Counted from the first letter of the stretch, positions 36,316 through 45,038 are shown. The stretch: DNA of 64,000 nucleotides from Caballeronia sp031450805 (GCF_031450805.1 NZ_JARTVY010000001.1:806001-870000); one strand, 5' to 3'. Notes: generated from the sequence alone by a model not told the origin. Made by a program: numbers and translations.

Positions 36316-36392
36316 TCCGCAATGCCGATGCGTCCGGCACGCATCTGGCTTGCACGTGCGATAGCGCTTCGCGGCGCTGCGCACGAAACGAC

Positions 36393-36427
36393 AAAACGCC
36401 GCCGCGAGGCTCGCAGGCGGCGTTTTT
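36393..36427 (+). terminator. Rho-independent terminator of the COG0523 gene
   Basis: An 11-bp perfect stem (36393-36403 with 36416-36426) with a 12-base loop, followed by TTTTT on the plus strand, 78 bases after the stop codon. Confidence 0.85.
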
Positions 36428-36873
36428 CGTGGTGCTTTTCGCTCCCCATATGTAATCAGCCCCACGAACGGACATCGCTTTTTGCACGTTCAGGCGTTAT
36501 ATTTTTGAGATTCCGACAGTTTTTGACAGGGTTTTCCGTAGGTTCAGTCGGAAATTGCGGTTCAGTTACAATACAGCCCCACTGGAGAAGGGCAGACCCG
36601 TTCGGCGCGCGTCCGTGAGCGCTTGACCGTCGGGTGTGAGAAGAAGGGATGTCCCGAGGGACGATGTCTCGACTGGCCGGGGAGGGCCGGTCGGGCGGAG
36701 CGCCGGGCGGGCCGGGAGCTGTCGGAGGCAGCGTCGGAGCAGCATCCAATATCGGTTTCCAGAGGAGTTCGGCCCCGCATCGAGTGTCGCGTGATGCCAA
36801 AACGCTGCAGGCATGCGGGTAACGCAAGTGCGGGCGTTGCGAAGACATCGCCCTACATTGAAGAAGCAAGCAG
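36428..36873 (+). other. dksA upstream region with a long structured, G-rich leader
   Basis: 446 bases without a gene. A -10-like TACAAT lies at 36567-36572 but without a good -35, suggesting a leader of about 300 bases. Within it, 36671-36692 can form an 8-bp hairpin, and 36679-36716 contains six runs of three or four G residues (at 36679, 36684, 36693, 36705, 36709, 36714) in the sense strand, enough for a G-quadruplex. The region thus looks more like a structured 5' untranslated region than plain spacer. Confidence 0.4.
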
Positions 36874-37290
36874 ATGACAACGAAACTCTTGACCGAAGCC
36901 GAAATCCTGAAGATGAGCGAGAAGGACTACATGAACGAGGAACAACTCGCCTTCTTCAAGAACCGGCTCGAGCAGTTGCAAGCGGACATTCTCAAGAATG
37001 CCGGCCAGACAACGGAAAATCTGCGGGAAACGGTGATCGTGCCGGACCCGGCGGACCGCGCGACCATCGAGGAAGAGCATGCATTGGAGCTGCGCACGCG
37101 TGATCGTGAGCGCAAGCTGCTGAAGAAGGTGCAGCAATCGCTCGCGCGCATCGAATCCGGCGATTACGGCTGGTGCGAAGAAACCGGCGAGCCGATCGGC
37201 ATTCCGCGCCTGATCGCGCGCCCGACCGCGACGCTTTCGCTCGAAGCGCAAGAACGCCGCGAACTGCGCCAGAAGCTCTTCGGCGACTGA
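36874..37290 (+). CDS. dksA: RNA polymerase-binding transcription factor DksA
   Basis: 138 residues. The long coiled-coil hairpin that enters the RNA polymerase secondary channel has the acidic tip DPADRA (about 68-73), needed for function with ppGpp. The C-terminal globular domain keeps the fold (YGWCEETGEPIGIPRLIARPT, given as GWCEETGEPIGIPRL), but of the four zinc Cys residues only one (about C101) remains; the others are replaced. It therefore resembles the zinc-independent DksA forms. Known members of Burkholderiaceae share this. It acts in the stringent response. No clear ribosome-binding site apart from GAAG upstream. Confidence 0.95.
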   Translation: MTTKLLTEAEILKMSEKDYMNEEQLAFFKNRLEQLQADILKNAGQTTENLRETVIVPDPADRATIEEEHALELRTRDRERKLLKKVQQSLARIESGDYGWCEETGEPIGIPRLIARPTATLSLEAQERRELRQKLFGD

Positions 37291-37379
37291 AGCGCACGCC
37301 GCGCGCGGCGAATCGCGGGGCGACCCGCGACGGGGGAATCGCCGGCGCGAAAAATGGCTGCTCACCGCGCAGCAACCTG

Positions 37380-37409
37380 AAAAGGCACACGATCCACGTG
37401 TGCCTTTTT
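37380..37409 (+). terminator. Rho-independent terminator of dksA
   Basis: A 12-bp perfect stem (37380-37391 with 37397-37408), 5-base loop, followed by T residues. About 90 bases after the dksA stop. Confidence 0.88.
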
Positions 37410-37445
37410 GCTTATGCGGCGCTCGAATCACGCCACGTCCGCACA

Positions 37446-37473
37446 CTTGATAAATCGCCCCACGCCCTAAGAT
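37446..37473 (+). promoter_or_regulatory. Possible heat-shock (sigma-32-like) promoter of hslVU
   Basis: CTTGATA (37446-37452) and CCCTAAGAT (37465-37473), 12 bases apart, resemble the sigma-32 elements CTTGAAA and CCCCATNT. It lies about 170 bases upstream of hslV. The hslVU operon is heat-induced in other proteobacteria. The -10 is only a partial match. The stretch 37291-37640 otherwise holds the dksA terminator and no gene. Confidence 0.35.
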
Positions 37474-37640
37474 AAACAGGACGCGCCCGCTCCACCAAAG
37501 GCGCGCGCGCGGCGCCGTACGCCTGGTCCCAAGAGCCGGCGGAACCCCGCGCCGTGCACTCCATCGAATTCTCGACTGCGTGGCGGTTCGTCGGTCAATG
37601 CGAAGCCGCCCGCGTTCTTCTGTTTTCTTAAGGAACGCAC

Positions 37641-38177
37641 ATGGAACAATTTCACGGCACGACTATCGTCTCCGTGCGACGCGGCGGCAAAGTCGCGTTG
37701 GGCGGCGATGGTCAGGTGACGCTCGGCAACATCGTCATGAAGGGAGGCGCGAAGAAGGTGCGCCGCATCTATGGCGGCAAGGTGCTGGTCGGATTCGCCG
37801 GCGGCACCGCCGACGCGTTCTCGCTGCTCGATCGCTTCGAAGCCAAGCTCGAAAAGCATCAGGGCAATCTCACGCGCGCCGCCGTCGAACTCGCGAAGGA
37901 CTGGCGCACCGACCGGATGCTGCGCCGGCTCGAAGCCATGCTCATCACCGCGGACAAGGACGCGACGCTCGTCGTCACGGGCAACGGCGACGTGCTCGAT
38001 CCCGAAAACGGCATCTGCGCGATCGGTTCCGGCGGCGCCTACGCACAAGCCGCCGCGCAGGCGCTCGCGGAAAACACCGAGCTGTCGCCGCGCGATATCG
38101 TCGAAAAAGCGCTGACCATCGCCGGCGACATGTGCATCTATACCAATCACAATCGCGTCATCGAGACGATCGAATAA
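37641..38177 (+). CDS. hslV: ATP-dependent protease HslVU, peptidase subunit HslV
   Basis: 178 residues. A proteasome-beta-like N-terminal nucleophile hydrolase: the catalytic Thr begins the mature chain TTIVSVRRGGKV. Here it is preceded by six residues (MEQFHG) that must be removed, so the precursor is slightly longer than in E. coli. Other motifs: GGDGQVT, GFAGGTADAF and GSGGAYAQAAA. It assembles as a double hexamer capped by HslU and degrades misfolded proteins. AAGGA lies seven bases upstream of ATG 37641. HslU begins 11 bases after the stop. Confidence 0.97.
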   Translation: MEQFHGTTIVSVRRGGKVALGGDGQVTLGNIVMKGGAKKVRRIYGGKVLVGFAGGTADAFSLLDRFEAKLEKHQGNLTRAAVELAKDWRTDRMLRRLEAMLITADKDATLVVTGNGDVLDPENGICAIGSGGAYAQAAAQALAENTELSPRDIVEKALTIAGDMCIYTNHNRVIETIE

Positions 38178-38188
38178 AGGACCCCGCG

Positions 38189-39526
38189 ATGACCACCATG
38201 ACTCCCTCCGAAATCGTCTCCGAACTGGACAAACACATCATCGGCCAGGGGCGCGCGAAGAAAGCCGTCGCCGTCGCGCTGCGCAATCGCTGGCGTCGTC
38301 AGCAGGTCGCGGAGCCGCTGCGCCAGGAAATCACGCCGAAGAACATCCTGATGATCGGGCCGACGGGCGTCGGCAAAACCGAGATCGCGCGGCGCCTCGC
38401 CAAGCTCGCGGACGCGCCGTTCATCAAGATCGAAGCGACCAAGTTCACCGAAGTCGGCTACGTGGGCCGCGATGTGGACAGCATCGTGCGCGACCTGATC
38501 GAGATTTCCGTCAAGCAGACGCGTGAATCCGAGATGAAGAAGGTACGCACGAAGGCCGAGGATCGCGCCGAAGACCGCATCCTCGATATCCTGCTGCCGA
38601 CGGCACGCCCGGTCGGTTTCGGCGCGGCCGAGACCACCAGCGAAGGCGACAACACCACGCGTCAGACTTTCCGCAAGCGCCTGCGCGAAGGCGCGCTGGA
38701 CGACAAGGAAATCGAGCTCGACGTGGAAATGCCGCAAGTCGGCATGGACATCATGGGGCCGCCGGGCATGGAAGACATGACCGAGCAGATTCGCTCGATG
38801 TTCGCGAACATCGGCGGCGGCAAGAAGACGCGGCGCAAGGTGAAGGTCAAGGAAGCGCTCAAGCTCCTGACCGACGAGGAAGCCGGCAAGATGCTCAACG
38901 ACGAGGAGGTCAAGAGCCGCGCGGTTCAGAACGTCGAGCAGAACGGCATCGTGTTTCTCGATGAAATCGACAAGATCGCGTCCCGCAGCGAAGTCGGCGG
39001 GGCGGAGGTGTCGCGTGCGGGCGTGCAGCGCGATTTGCTGCCGCTCGTCGAAGGCACGACGATCAACACGAAGTACGGGATGATCAAGACGGATCACATT
39101 CTCTTCATCGCGAGCGGCGCGTTTCATCTTGCGAAGCCGAGCGACCTGATTCCCGAACTGCAGGGCCGCTTCCCGATCCGCGTCGAACTGGATTCGCTCT
39201 CGGTGCAGGACTTCGAATCGATCCTGAATTCGACCGATGCGAGCCTCGTCAAGCAGTACAAGGCGCTGCTCGCCACCGAAGACGTCGAGCTCGATTTCGC
39301 CGATGACGGCATCCGCCGGCTCGCGGAAATCGCGTACTCGGTCAACGAAAAGACGGAGAACATCGGCGCGCGGCGGCTCTATACGGTCATCGAGAAACTG
39401 CTCGAAGAAGTGTCGTTCGCGGCGGGCAATCACGCCGGACAGCCGGTAAAGATCGACGCGGCTTACGTCGATCGCGCGCTGGGCGAAGTCGCGCAGGACG
39501 AGGATTTGTCGCGTTACGTGCTGTAA
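38189..39526 (+). CDS. hslU: ATP-dependent protease HslVU, AAA+ unfoldase subunit HslU
   Basis: 445 residues, starting ATG 38189. N-terminal Walker A is GPTGVGKTE (about 58-66). The I domain insert (about 110-245) contains the GMDIMGPPGMEDM and KVKVKEALKLL segments that recognise substrates. Walker B is GIVFLDEIDKIASR. The C-terminal domain ends in DEDLSRYVL, the tail that docks in HslV and activates it. The ribosome-binding site AAAGG overlaps the hslV stop codon region, so translation is likely coupled. Confidence 0.97.
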   Translation: MTTMTPSEIVSELDKHIIGQGRAKKAVAVALRNRWRRQQVAEPLRQEITPKNILMIGPTGVGKTEIARRLAKLADAPFIKIEATKFTEVGYVGRDVDSIVRDLIEISVKQTRESEMKKVRTKAEDRAEDRILDILLPTARPVGFGAAETTSEGDNTTRQTFRKRLREGALDDKEIELDVEMPQVGMDIMGPPGMEDMTEQIRSMFANIGGGKKTRRKVKVKEALKLLTDEEAGKMLNDEEVKSRAVQNVEQNGIVFLDEIDKIASRSEVGGAEVSRAGVQRDLLPLVEGTTINTKYGMIKTDHILFIASGAFHLAKPSDLIPELQGRFPIRVELDSLSVQDFESILNSTDASLVKQYKALLATEDVELDFADDGIRRLAEIAYSVNEKTENIGARRLYTVIEKLLEEVSFAAGNHAGQPVKIDAAYVDRALGEVAQDEDLSRYVL

Positions 39527-39543
39527 GTCGACTCCGTGACGAC

Positions 39544-39571
39544 AAAACCGGGCCGTGCGCCCGGTTTTTTT
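39544..39571 (+). terminator. Rho-independent terminator of hslVU
   Basis: A 10-bp stem (39544-39553 with 39559-39568) with a short loop, followed by a T run on the plus strand, 18 bases after the hslU stop. Confidence 0.88.
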
Positions 39572-39606
39572 ACGCCCGCCGAATGGCAACATGAAAGCGA
39601 CAGGCG

Positions 39607-39669
39607 AAAAAAAACCCGCCTTGATCGGCGGGTTGAATCCATATCAGGAGGAGACATGGAGGAGACAGT
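39607..39669 (-). ncRNA. Candidate small RNA with two anti-Shine-Dalgarno motifs
   Basis: Minus strand. About 63 nt from a predicted start near 39669 to the end of a U tract at 39607. The 5' part carries two copies of UGUCUCCUCC (39647-39656 and 39658-39667, 11-base period), complementary to the GGAGG of ribosome-binding sites. The 3' part is a Rho-independent terminator: an 8-bp stem (39613-39620 with 39627-39634) and eight U residues. A promoter-like sequence lies just upstream. The layout, short unstructured CU-rich seed plus terminator, matches known Burkholderia anti-SD small RNAs such as ncS27. On the plus strand the same bases would encode a 44-residue peptide with atypical AT-rich codons, which I consider unlikely. 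Confidence 0.6.
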
Positions 39670-39673
39670 TCCA

Positions 39674-39702
39674 ATCATACACAGCGGGTTGATGCGACGC
39701 AA
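39674..39702 (-). promoter_or_regulatory. Promoter of the candidate small RNA
   Basis: On the minus strand TTGCGT (39697-39702), a 17-base spacer, then TATGAT (39674-39679), a five-of-six -10. The -35 matches only in its TTG. Predicted transcription start about 39669. Confidence 0.5.
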
Positions 39703-39864
39703 TAGTTTTTTTAGTAAAAACCCCTATGGCGTCGATGTGTGGTATCTGTGCGTCACTTTTTGTGACGGGCGGGACCAAACCGCTCGATGACACCGCAAGA
39801 AACGGCGCGTACCCTCATGGGCGCGGCGATACAGTGGACGCATCCTGAAGCCGCCGAGGTTCTC

Positions 39865-40956
39865 ATGCATACCGCCGACATCGATCAGTCCCATCAGTCC
39901 TATCAGTCCGAGGAAAGCCGCTGGCAAGCCGTCGCCGAGCGCGACCCACGCGCCGACGGCGCATTCTTCTTCGCCGTGCGCACGACAGGCGTGTTCTGCC
40001 GGCCCTCGTGCGCGTCGCGTGCGCCGCGTCGCGAGAACGTGTCGTTCTTCACGACGACCGACGAAGCCGCCGCCGCCGGATATCGCCCGTGCAAGCGATG
40101 CCAGCCGACGAGCCTGCCGCGCGAACTGGCAATCGTCGAACGAGCATGCAAGGCGCTCGACGCCGATCCGCAGCAGCGCATGACCCTCGCGCAACTGAGC
40201 GCAGCCGTGTACGTCAGCCCATTTCACTTGCAAAGGCTGTTCACCCGCATCGTCGGCATTTCGCCGCGGCAGTATCAGGCGGCGCAGCGCGCGGGCGTCC
40301 TTCGCGACGCACTGCAGCGCGGCCGCGACGTGACGCGCGCGACGCACGACGCCGGATTCTCGCCCTCGCGGATGTACGAAGCGGCAGCGACGGAACTCGG
40401 CATGACGCCATCGGCATATCGGCGCAAGGGCGCGGGGCTTACGGTGCGCTACGTCACCGCCGAAACGCCGCTCGGCACGGCGCTGGTCGCGGCCACGGAC
40501 AAGGGCGTCTGCAAGATTGCATTCGCCGATGACCGCGAGGCACTCATTGCCCAGTTGGCCGCGGATTTCGCTCGGGCCGAGCGCATCGAGGACGCCGCGC
40601 GGCTCGAGCCGTTCGTCGCGCAGATTCGCGCCTATTTGCAAGGCACGCGCGAGCGGTTCGACCTGCCGCTCGACATCGGCGCGACCGCGTTTCAGCAGCG
40701 CGTGTGGGACGCGCTGCGGCGGATTCCGTACGGGCAGACGCGCAGTTACACGGAGATCGCAGCGTCGGTCGGTTCGCCGGGCGCGGTTCGGGCCGTAGCC
40801 AACGCCTGCGCATCGAATCCGGTGGCGCTCGCGATTCCGTGCCATCGCGTGATCGGCAAGGACGGCGCGATCGCCGGGTATCGCTGGGGCATCGCGCGCA
40901 AGGAAACGCTGCTCGGCGCCGAGCGCACTCACAAGGAGGCCGGCAAGGTCGCCTGA
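39865..40956 (+). CDS. ada: Bifunctional DNA repair methyltransferase and transcriptional activator Ada
   Basis: 363 residues from ATG 39865, preferred because GAGG lies five bases upstream; ATGs at 39787 and 39817 are in frame but lack one. Domains in order: N-terminal zinc domain with DPRADGAFFFAVRTTGVFCRPSC (as RTTGVFCRPSC, whose first Cys accepts methyl groups from phosphotriesters) and CKRCQP; AraC-type helix-turn-helix (about 105-195); C-terminal O6-methylguanine methyltransferase with PCHRVIG and the acceptor Cys. Methylation turns it into an activator of the adaptive response. The low-complexity N terminus (DQSHQSYQS) is encoded by three tandem 9-base repeats at 39883-39909. It stands alone. 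Confidence 0.93.
   Translation: MHTADIDQSHQSYQSEESRWQAVAERDPRADGAFFFAVRTTGVFCRPSCASRAPRRENVSFFTTTDEAAAAGYRPCKRCQPTSLPRELAIVERACKALDADPQQRMTLAQLSAAVYVSPFHLQRLFTRIVGISPRQYQAAQRAGVLRDALQRGRDVTRATHDAGFSPSRMYEAAATELGMTPSAYRRKGAGLTVRYVTAETPLGTALVAATDKGVCKIAFADDREALIAQLAADFARAERIEDAARLEPFVAQIRAYLQGTRERFDLPLDIGATAFQQRVWDALRRIPYGQTRSYTEIAASVGSPGAVRAVANACASNPVALAIPCHRVIGKDGAIAGYRWGIARKETLLGAERTHKEAGKVA
39883..39909 (+). repeat. Three tandem 9-base repeats in the ada N terminus
   Basis: GATCAGTCC, CATCAGTCC and TATCAGTCC in direct tandem, in frame, giving DQS-HQS-YQS. Length variation between strains would be expected to stay in frame. Confidence 0.85.
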
Positions 40957-41155
40957 TAAGCCGTACCGCTACGCCCGCCGTCGCAACGATGCGCGGGCGT
41001 TTCCTTGTGGAGAAGAGGCTGCGAGACGCCGTGCAAAGTGCGCGAATCCTTGCCGGTTGTGACCTCAAGCACGCGCAACATCGAAATGTTAAAGTGCCCG
41101 CTACCCGAACATATGACCGGGCGCGAGCCGCTCGCGCTCCTCGCACACCGCTTCG

Positions 41156-42775
41156 ATGGCAAACAAGAATTCCGCTCACTCCGCAGCCGGCGCGTATCAG
41201 CGCAGGCTCGCCGCGCTTGCGTCCGGCCCGCATGCCGATGCCCTGCGCCAAGGCTTGCGCGGCATCGAGAAAGAAAGCCTGCGCGTGACGCCCAACGGCG
41301 AGCTCGCGATGGCGCCGCATCCGCGCTCGCTCGGATCGGCGCTGACGCACCCGCTCATCACCACCGACTATTCCGAAGCGCTCGTCGAACTCATCACGCC
41401 CGCCGAAGCCGATGCAGCGCATGCCATCGAACGTCTCGATGCGATTCATCGCTTCGCGTACGCGCATCTCGGCGACGAGCTGCTGTGGAACAACTCGATG
41501 CCGAACGCGCTGCCGCCGGACGACCAGATTCCGATCGGCCAGTACGGCACGTCGAACATCGGCCGGCTGAAGCATGTGTACCGGCAGGGATTGTCGCTGC
41601 GCTATGGCCGCACGATGCAATGCATCGCGGGCATCCACTATAACTATTCGCTCGACGACCAGGTCTGGCGCGCCTGGCAGGCGCTCGAACCGGCGATCAC
41701 GCTGACGGAGCAGGACTTCCGGTCGCAGCGCTATTTCGCGCTCATCCGCAACTTCCGGCGCACGAGCTGGCTGCTGATGTATCTGTTCGGGGCGTCGCCC
41801 GCGCTGGACAAGCGCTTCGTCGAAGGCAAGCCGCATTCGCTTGAGCAATTCGACGCCGACACGTTCTACCTGCCGCACGCCACCAGCCTGCGCATGAGCG
41901 ATCTCGGCTACACGAACAATCCGGCGCAGGCGGATTTGCTGCCGAGCTACGACAACCTCGACGCCTATCTCGACGTGCTCGCCAAAGCCGTGAGCCAGCC
42001 GTATGCGCCTTACGAGGCCATCGGCACACAGCGCGACGGCGAGTGGGTGCAGATCAACACCAACGTGCTGCAGATCGAGAACGAGTTCTACTCGACGATC
42101 CGCCCGAAGCGCATCGCGCGATCCGGCGAGCGACCGCTGCATGCGCTGGCCGAGCGCGGCGTGCAGTACATCGAAGTGCGTTGCCTCGACATCGACCCGT
42201 TCGCGCCGGCCGGCATTTCGCTCGAAACGGCGCGCTTTCTGGACGCGTATCTGCTTTATTGCGCGCTCGAGGACAGCCCGCTTCTGCCGCGCGAGGCAAG
42301 CGTGGAAGCAAACGACAACTTCAGCGCGATCACGAAGGAAGGGCGCAAGCCCGGTTTGATGCTTCGCCGCGACGGCGCGCCGGTGAGCATGCAGCAATGG
42401 GCGAACGAACTGTTCGATGCGATTCGACCGGCTGCGGCGACGCTGGACAAGCTCATCGGCACGGACGATCACGTGCGGGCGCTGGAAGCGCTGCGTCCTC
42501 GCATCGCCGATGCCGCACTCACGCCGTCCGCCCGCGTCCTCCAGACGATGCGCGACAAGCGGCAATCCTTCGACGCGTTCGCACTCGACGTGAGCCTCCG
42601 GCACGCGGGGCACTATCGCGGCAATCCGCTGCCGGCGGACGAGGAGCGCGAGATGGCGGCGCTCGCGGCGAAGTCGCTGGAAGAACAGGCCACCATCGAA
42701 CGCAGCGAAACGGAACCGTTCGACTCGTTCATCGCCGCTTATCGCGATTACAAGCTGACTCGCGTCGACATTTGA
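41156..42775 (+). CDS. gshA: Glutamate-cysteine ligase (gamma-glutamylcysteine synthetase)
   Basis: 539 residues, close to the gamma-proteobacterial GshA type (about 518). It joins glutamate and cysteine using ATP, the first step of glutathione synthesis. Signatures include RGIEKESLRVTPNGELA near the N terminus (the Glu residues bind metal), TTDYSEALVELITP, and QCIAGIHYNYS with VRCLDIDPFAPAGIS further on. The start is ATG 41156. No ribosome-binding site is obvious, so translation may begin weakly. gshB is not in the window. This frame begins 200 bases after ada and ends 145 before a lipoprotein gene. Confidence 0.95.
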   Translation: MANKNSAHSAAGAYQRRLAALASGPHADALRQGLRGIEKESLRVTPNGELAMAPHPRSLGSALTHPLITTDYSEALVELITPAEADAAHAIERLDAIHRFAYAHLGDELLWNNSMPNALPPDDQIPIGQYGTSNIGRLKHVYRQGLSLRYGRTMQCIAGIHYNYSLDDQVWRAWQALEPAITLTEQDFRSQRYFALIRNFRRTSWLLMYLFGASPALDKRFVEGKPHSLEQFDADTFYLPHATSLRMSDLGYTNNPAQADLLPSYDNLDAYLDVLAKAVSQPYAPYEAIGTQRDGEWVQINTNVLQIENEFYSTIRPKRIARSGERPLHALAERGVQYIEVRCLDIDPFAPAGISLETARFLDAYLLYCALEDSPLLPREASVEANDNFSAITKEGRKPGLMLRRDGAPVSMQQWANELFDAIRPAAATLDKLIGTDDHVRALEALRPRIADAALTPSARVLQTMRDKRQSFDAFALDVSLRHAGHYRGNPLPADEEREMAALAAKSLEEQATIERSETEPFDSFIAAYRDYKLTRVDI

Positions 42776-42920
42776 GAAGCGCAGGTTTTTCTTGCTGCGC
42801 CGGTTTTGCGTCGGCAAGAAGTACTCGTTTTGAAACAGACGGCAACGCGCCGAACATCATCGTCGATGGCTAGTCGAAAATTGGCTTTTTATCGACCAAC
42901 GGGGATGCGAGGGGTATGCG

Positions 42921-43430
42921 ATGAACCACAAATTAATAAGCGCCGCTGCGTCGCTCGCCTTGCTCGCCGGCTGCGCGACCGAAACGCACGTCAGCAGCCA
43001 GACAATGGAGCAGGCCACCGCGCCGCTCACCTGCATGAGCAAGCTCGAATGCGACGCATGGTGGGCGCGCGCTCAGGTCTGGGTCACGAACCACTCCGAG
43101 TACAAGCTGCAGGCCATCACGGATTCGATCATTCAGACCGCCGGGCCGTCGAGCGGAAAGCGTGCGCTCGCGTATCAGATCACCAAGACGCCGAGCAACG
43201 AAGGCACGGCGACAATCGGCTTCGCCGCGCATTGCGATAGCCCGCTCGGCTGCGAGCCGAATCCCTGGGCGGCGGGCGCGGACTTCAAGAACTTCGTGCG
43301 CAACGGCGCGCCGCGACCCGCCAGCGCGACGCCGCAAGCGGTGCAGACGCCGCCGCCTCAGCCGCAGCCCGTACCGCTCAATCTCGACAGCCAGCCCGGC
43401 CAGTCCGTCGCGCCGCTCACGCCGCAATAA
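42921..43430 (+). CDS. Hypothetical lipoprotein
   Basis: 169 residues from ATG 42921. Signal peptide MNHKLISAAASLALLAGC with the lipobox LAGC (Cys at about 18), so likely lipid-anchored in the outer membrane. A central alpha/beta part (about 30-130) has two conserved-looking Cys residues (HCDSPLGCEP) and a proline-rich tail (PPPQPQPVP). Function unknown. The stop lies in a 12-base tandem repeat (GCCGCAATAAGC twice, 43421-43444). It is likely specific to Burkholderiaceae, but I could not verify that. Confidence 0.8.
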   Translation: MNHKLISAAASLALLAGCATETHVSSQTMEQATAPLTCMSKLECDAWWARAQVWVTNHSEYKLQAITDSIIQTAGPSSGKRALAYQITKTPSNEGTATIGFAAHCDSPLGCEPNPWAAGADFKNFVRNGAPRPASATPQAVQTPPPQPQPVPLNLDSQPGQSVAPLTPQ

Positions 43431-43466
43431 GCGCCGCAATAAGCGCCGCGGTGAACGCGTGCAGCG

Positions 43467-45038
43467 TCAGTGTCCCATCGACGCTGACGCGCCTTTCTTC
43501 GGCTTGGTCAGCCAGACCATCGCGGCGAGCACGATGAACGCATAGAAGGAAATGCGGAAGAAGTCGTTCGTCGACATCATGTACGCCTGAGCCGTCACGA
43601 CCCGATCCAGCTGCGCCGCCAGCGCCTGGCCCGACAAGCCGAGGCCGGAGAGCGCGCTGGTGTATTCCGTCGTCGTCGGCGAGTACGCGGTGACCGATTC
43701 CGTCAACACCGCGTGATGCCGGATCATGCCGTTTTCCCAGAACGTCGTGCTGACGGCCGTGCCGATCGCGCCCGACAAGGTCCGCAGGAAGTTGGACAGC
43801 CCCGCCGCGCCCGCGAGCCGGTCGTCGGAGACGCTCGACAGTGTGATGGTGGTCATCGGCACGAAGAAGCACGCGACGCCGATGCCCTGCACGAGCCGGG
43901 GATAGATGATGTCGTGGAACGGCGTATCCAGCGTGAAGGTGGAGTTCCAGTACGACACGAGCGCGAACACGATGAACGCGAAGCTCGCCACCACGCGCAG
44001 ATTCATCCGATGCATGTTCTGGCCGATCATCGGTGAAAGCACGAGCGCGAGAATGCCGACCGGCGCGGTCGCGAGACCCGCGAGCCACGGCGTGTAACCG
44101 AGCACGGTCTGAAGCCACAGCGGCAGCACGACCACGGAGCCGAAGAACGCGAGAAAGCCGAGCGAGGTGATGAGCACGCCCATCGCGAAATTGCGGTCGC
44201 GGAACAGCGACAGGTCGATGACCGGCTCCTTCTCCGTGATCTCCCACACGAACATGAACGCGAGCGACACGGCCGCGACGATCGCCAGTGCGACGATGAA
44301 CCTGGAGCTGAACCAGTCGCGATCCTTGCCGAGGTCGAGCATCATTTGAAGGCTCGCGACGCCGATCACGAGCAGCGTCAGCCCGACGCCGTCGATGCGC
44401 TGTTTCGTCGTCTTCGTCTCATGACCGCGCAGCAGGAAATACGCGATGGCCGCCGAGAAGATGCCGATCGGCACGTTGATATAGAAGATCCAGGGCCACG
44501 TGTAGTTATCGGTAATGTAGCCGCCCATCACCGGGCCGAAGATCGGCGCGACGATGACGGTCATCGCCCAGAGGCCGAGCGCGAGTCCGCGCTTCTCCGG
44601 CGGATAGCTGCGCATGAGGATGGTTTGCGACAGCGGGACCATCGGTCCGGAGACGAGACCTTGCAGCAGCCGGAATCCGATCAGCGACTCGAAGTTATGC
44701 GCGAAGCCGCAGAGCGCCGATGCGATCGAGAACAGCAGCACGGAAATCGTGAACAGCTTGACCTCGCCGACGCGCCGCGCGAGCCAGCCGGTCAGCGGCA
44801 CGGCGATCGCCGACGCCACCGAATACGACGAGATCACCCACGTGCCCTCGCTCGTTGCGACGCCGAGGCTACCGGAAATCGTCGGCACCGCGACGTTCGC
44901 GATAGACGTATCGAGCACTTCCATGAACGTGCCGAGCGCGAGGCCCATCGTCAGCAACGCGAGAATGCCGCCGGCAAGCGGCGTCGGGGCGGGCGGTTCG
45001 GCGTGGCCGGCGGGATCGGTCGGTGCGGTCGTAGACAT
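43467..45038 (-). CDS. DHA2 family (EmrB-like) multidrug efflux MFS transporter
   Basis: 523 residues with about fourteen predicted helices, standard for the DHA2 family. Motif-like stretches: LGTFMEVLDTSIANVAVPTISG in helix 1 (as MEVLDTSIANVAVP), SEGTWVISSYSVASAIAVPLTGWL in helix 2, and LLQGLVSGPMVPLSQTIL in the fourth. EmrB pumps normally work with a periplasmic adaptor (EmrA) and an outer-membrane channel. The MarR repressor lies 92 bases upstream on the same strand; a NodT-type channel is at 46253. No adaptor gene is in between, so the pump may borrow one or work alone. Confidence 0.9.
   Translation of the reverse strand: MSTTAPTDPAGHAEPPAPTPLAGGILALLTMGLALGTFMEVLDTSIANVAVPTISGSLGVATSEGTWVISSYSVASAIAVPLTGWLARRVGEVKLFTISVLLFSIASALCGFAHNFESLIGFRLLQGLVSGPMVPLSQTILMRSYPPEKRGLALGLWAMTVIVAPIFGPVMGGYITDNYTWPWIFYINVPIGIFSAAIAYFLLRGHETKTTKQRIDGVGLTLLVIGVASLQMMLDLGKDRDWFSSRFIVALAIVAAVSLAFMFVWEITEKEPVIDLSLFRDRNFAMGVLITSLGFLAFFGSVVVLPLWLQTVLGYTPWLAGLATAPVGILALVLSPMIGQNMHRMNLRVVASFAFIVFALVSYWNSTFTLDTPFHDIIYPRLVQGIGVACFFVPMTTITLSSVSDDRLAGAAGLSNFLRTLSGAIGTAVSTTFWENGMIRHHAVLTESVTAYSPTTTEYTSALSGLGLSGQALAAQLDRVVTAQAYMMSTNDFFRISFYAFIVLAAMVWLTKPKKGASASMGH

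Noticed and set aside
34693..36465. Open frame of 590 codons on the minus strand opposite rlmI and the COG0523 gene
   Set aside because: Valine- and methionine-rich stretches come from the complement of the His-codon track; no gene-like start.
39656..39790. 44-codon plus-strand frame with a perfect AGGAGG ahead of it
   Set aside because: Its codons are AT-rich and unlike the genome, and the purine-rich sequence is better explained as the complement of two anti-SD motifs of a minus-strand small RNA.
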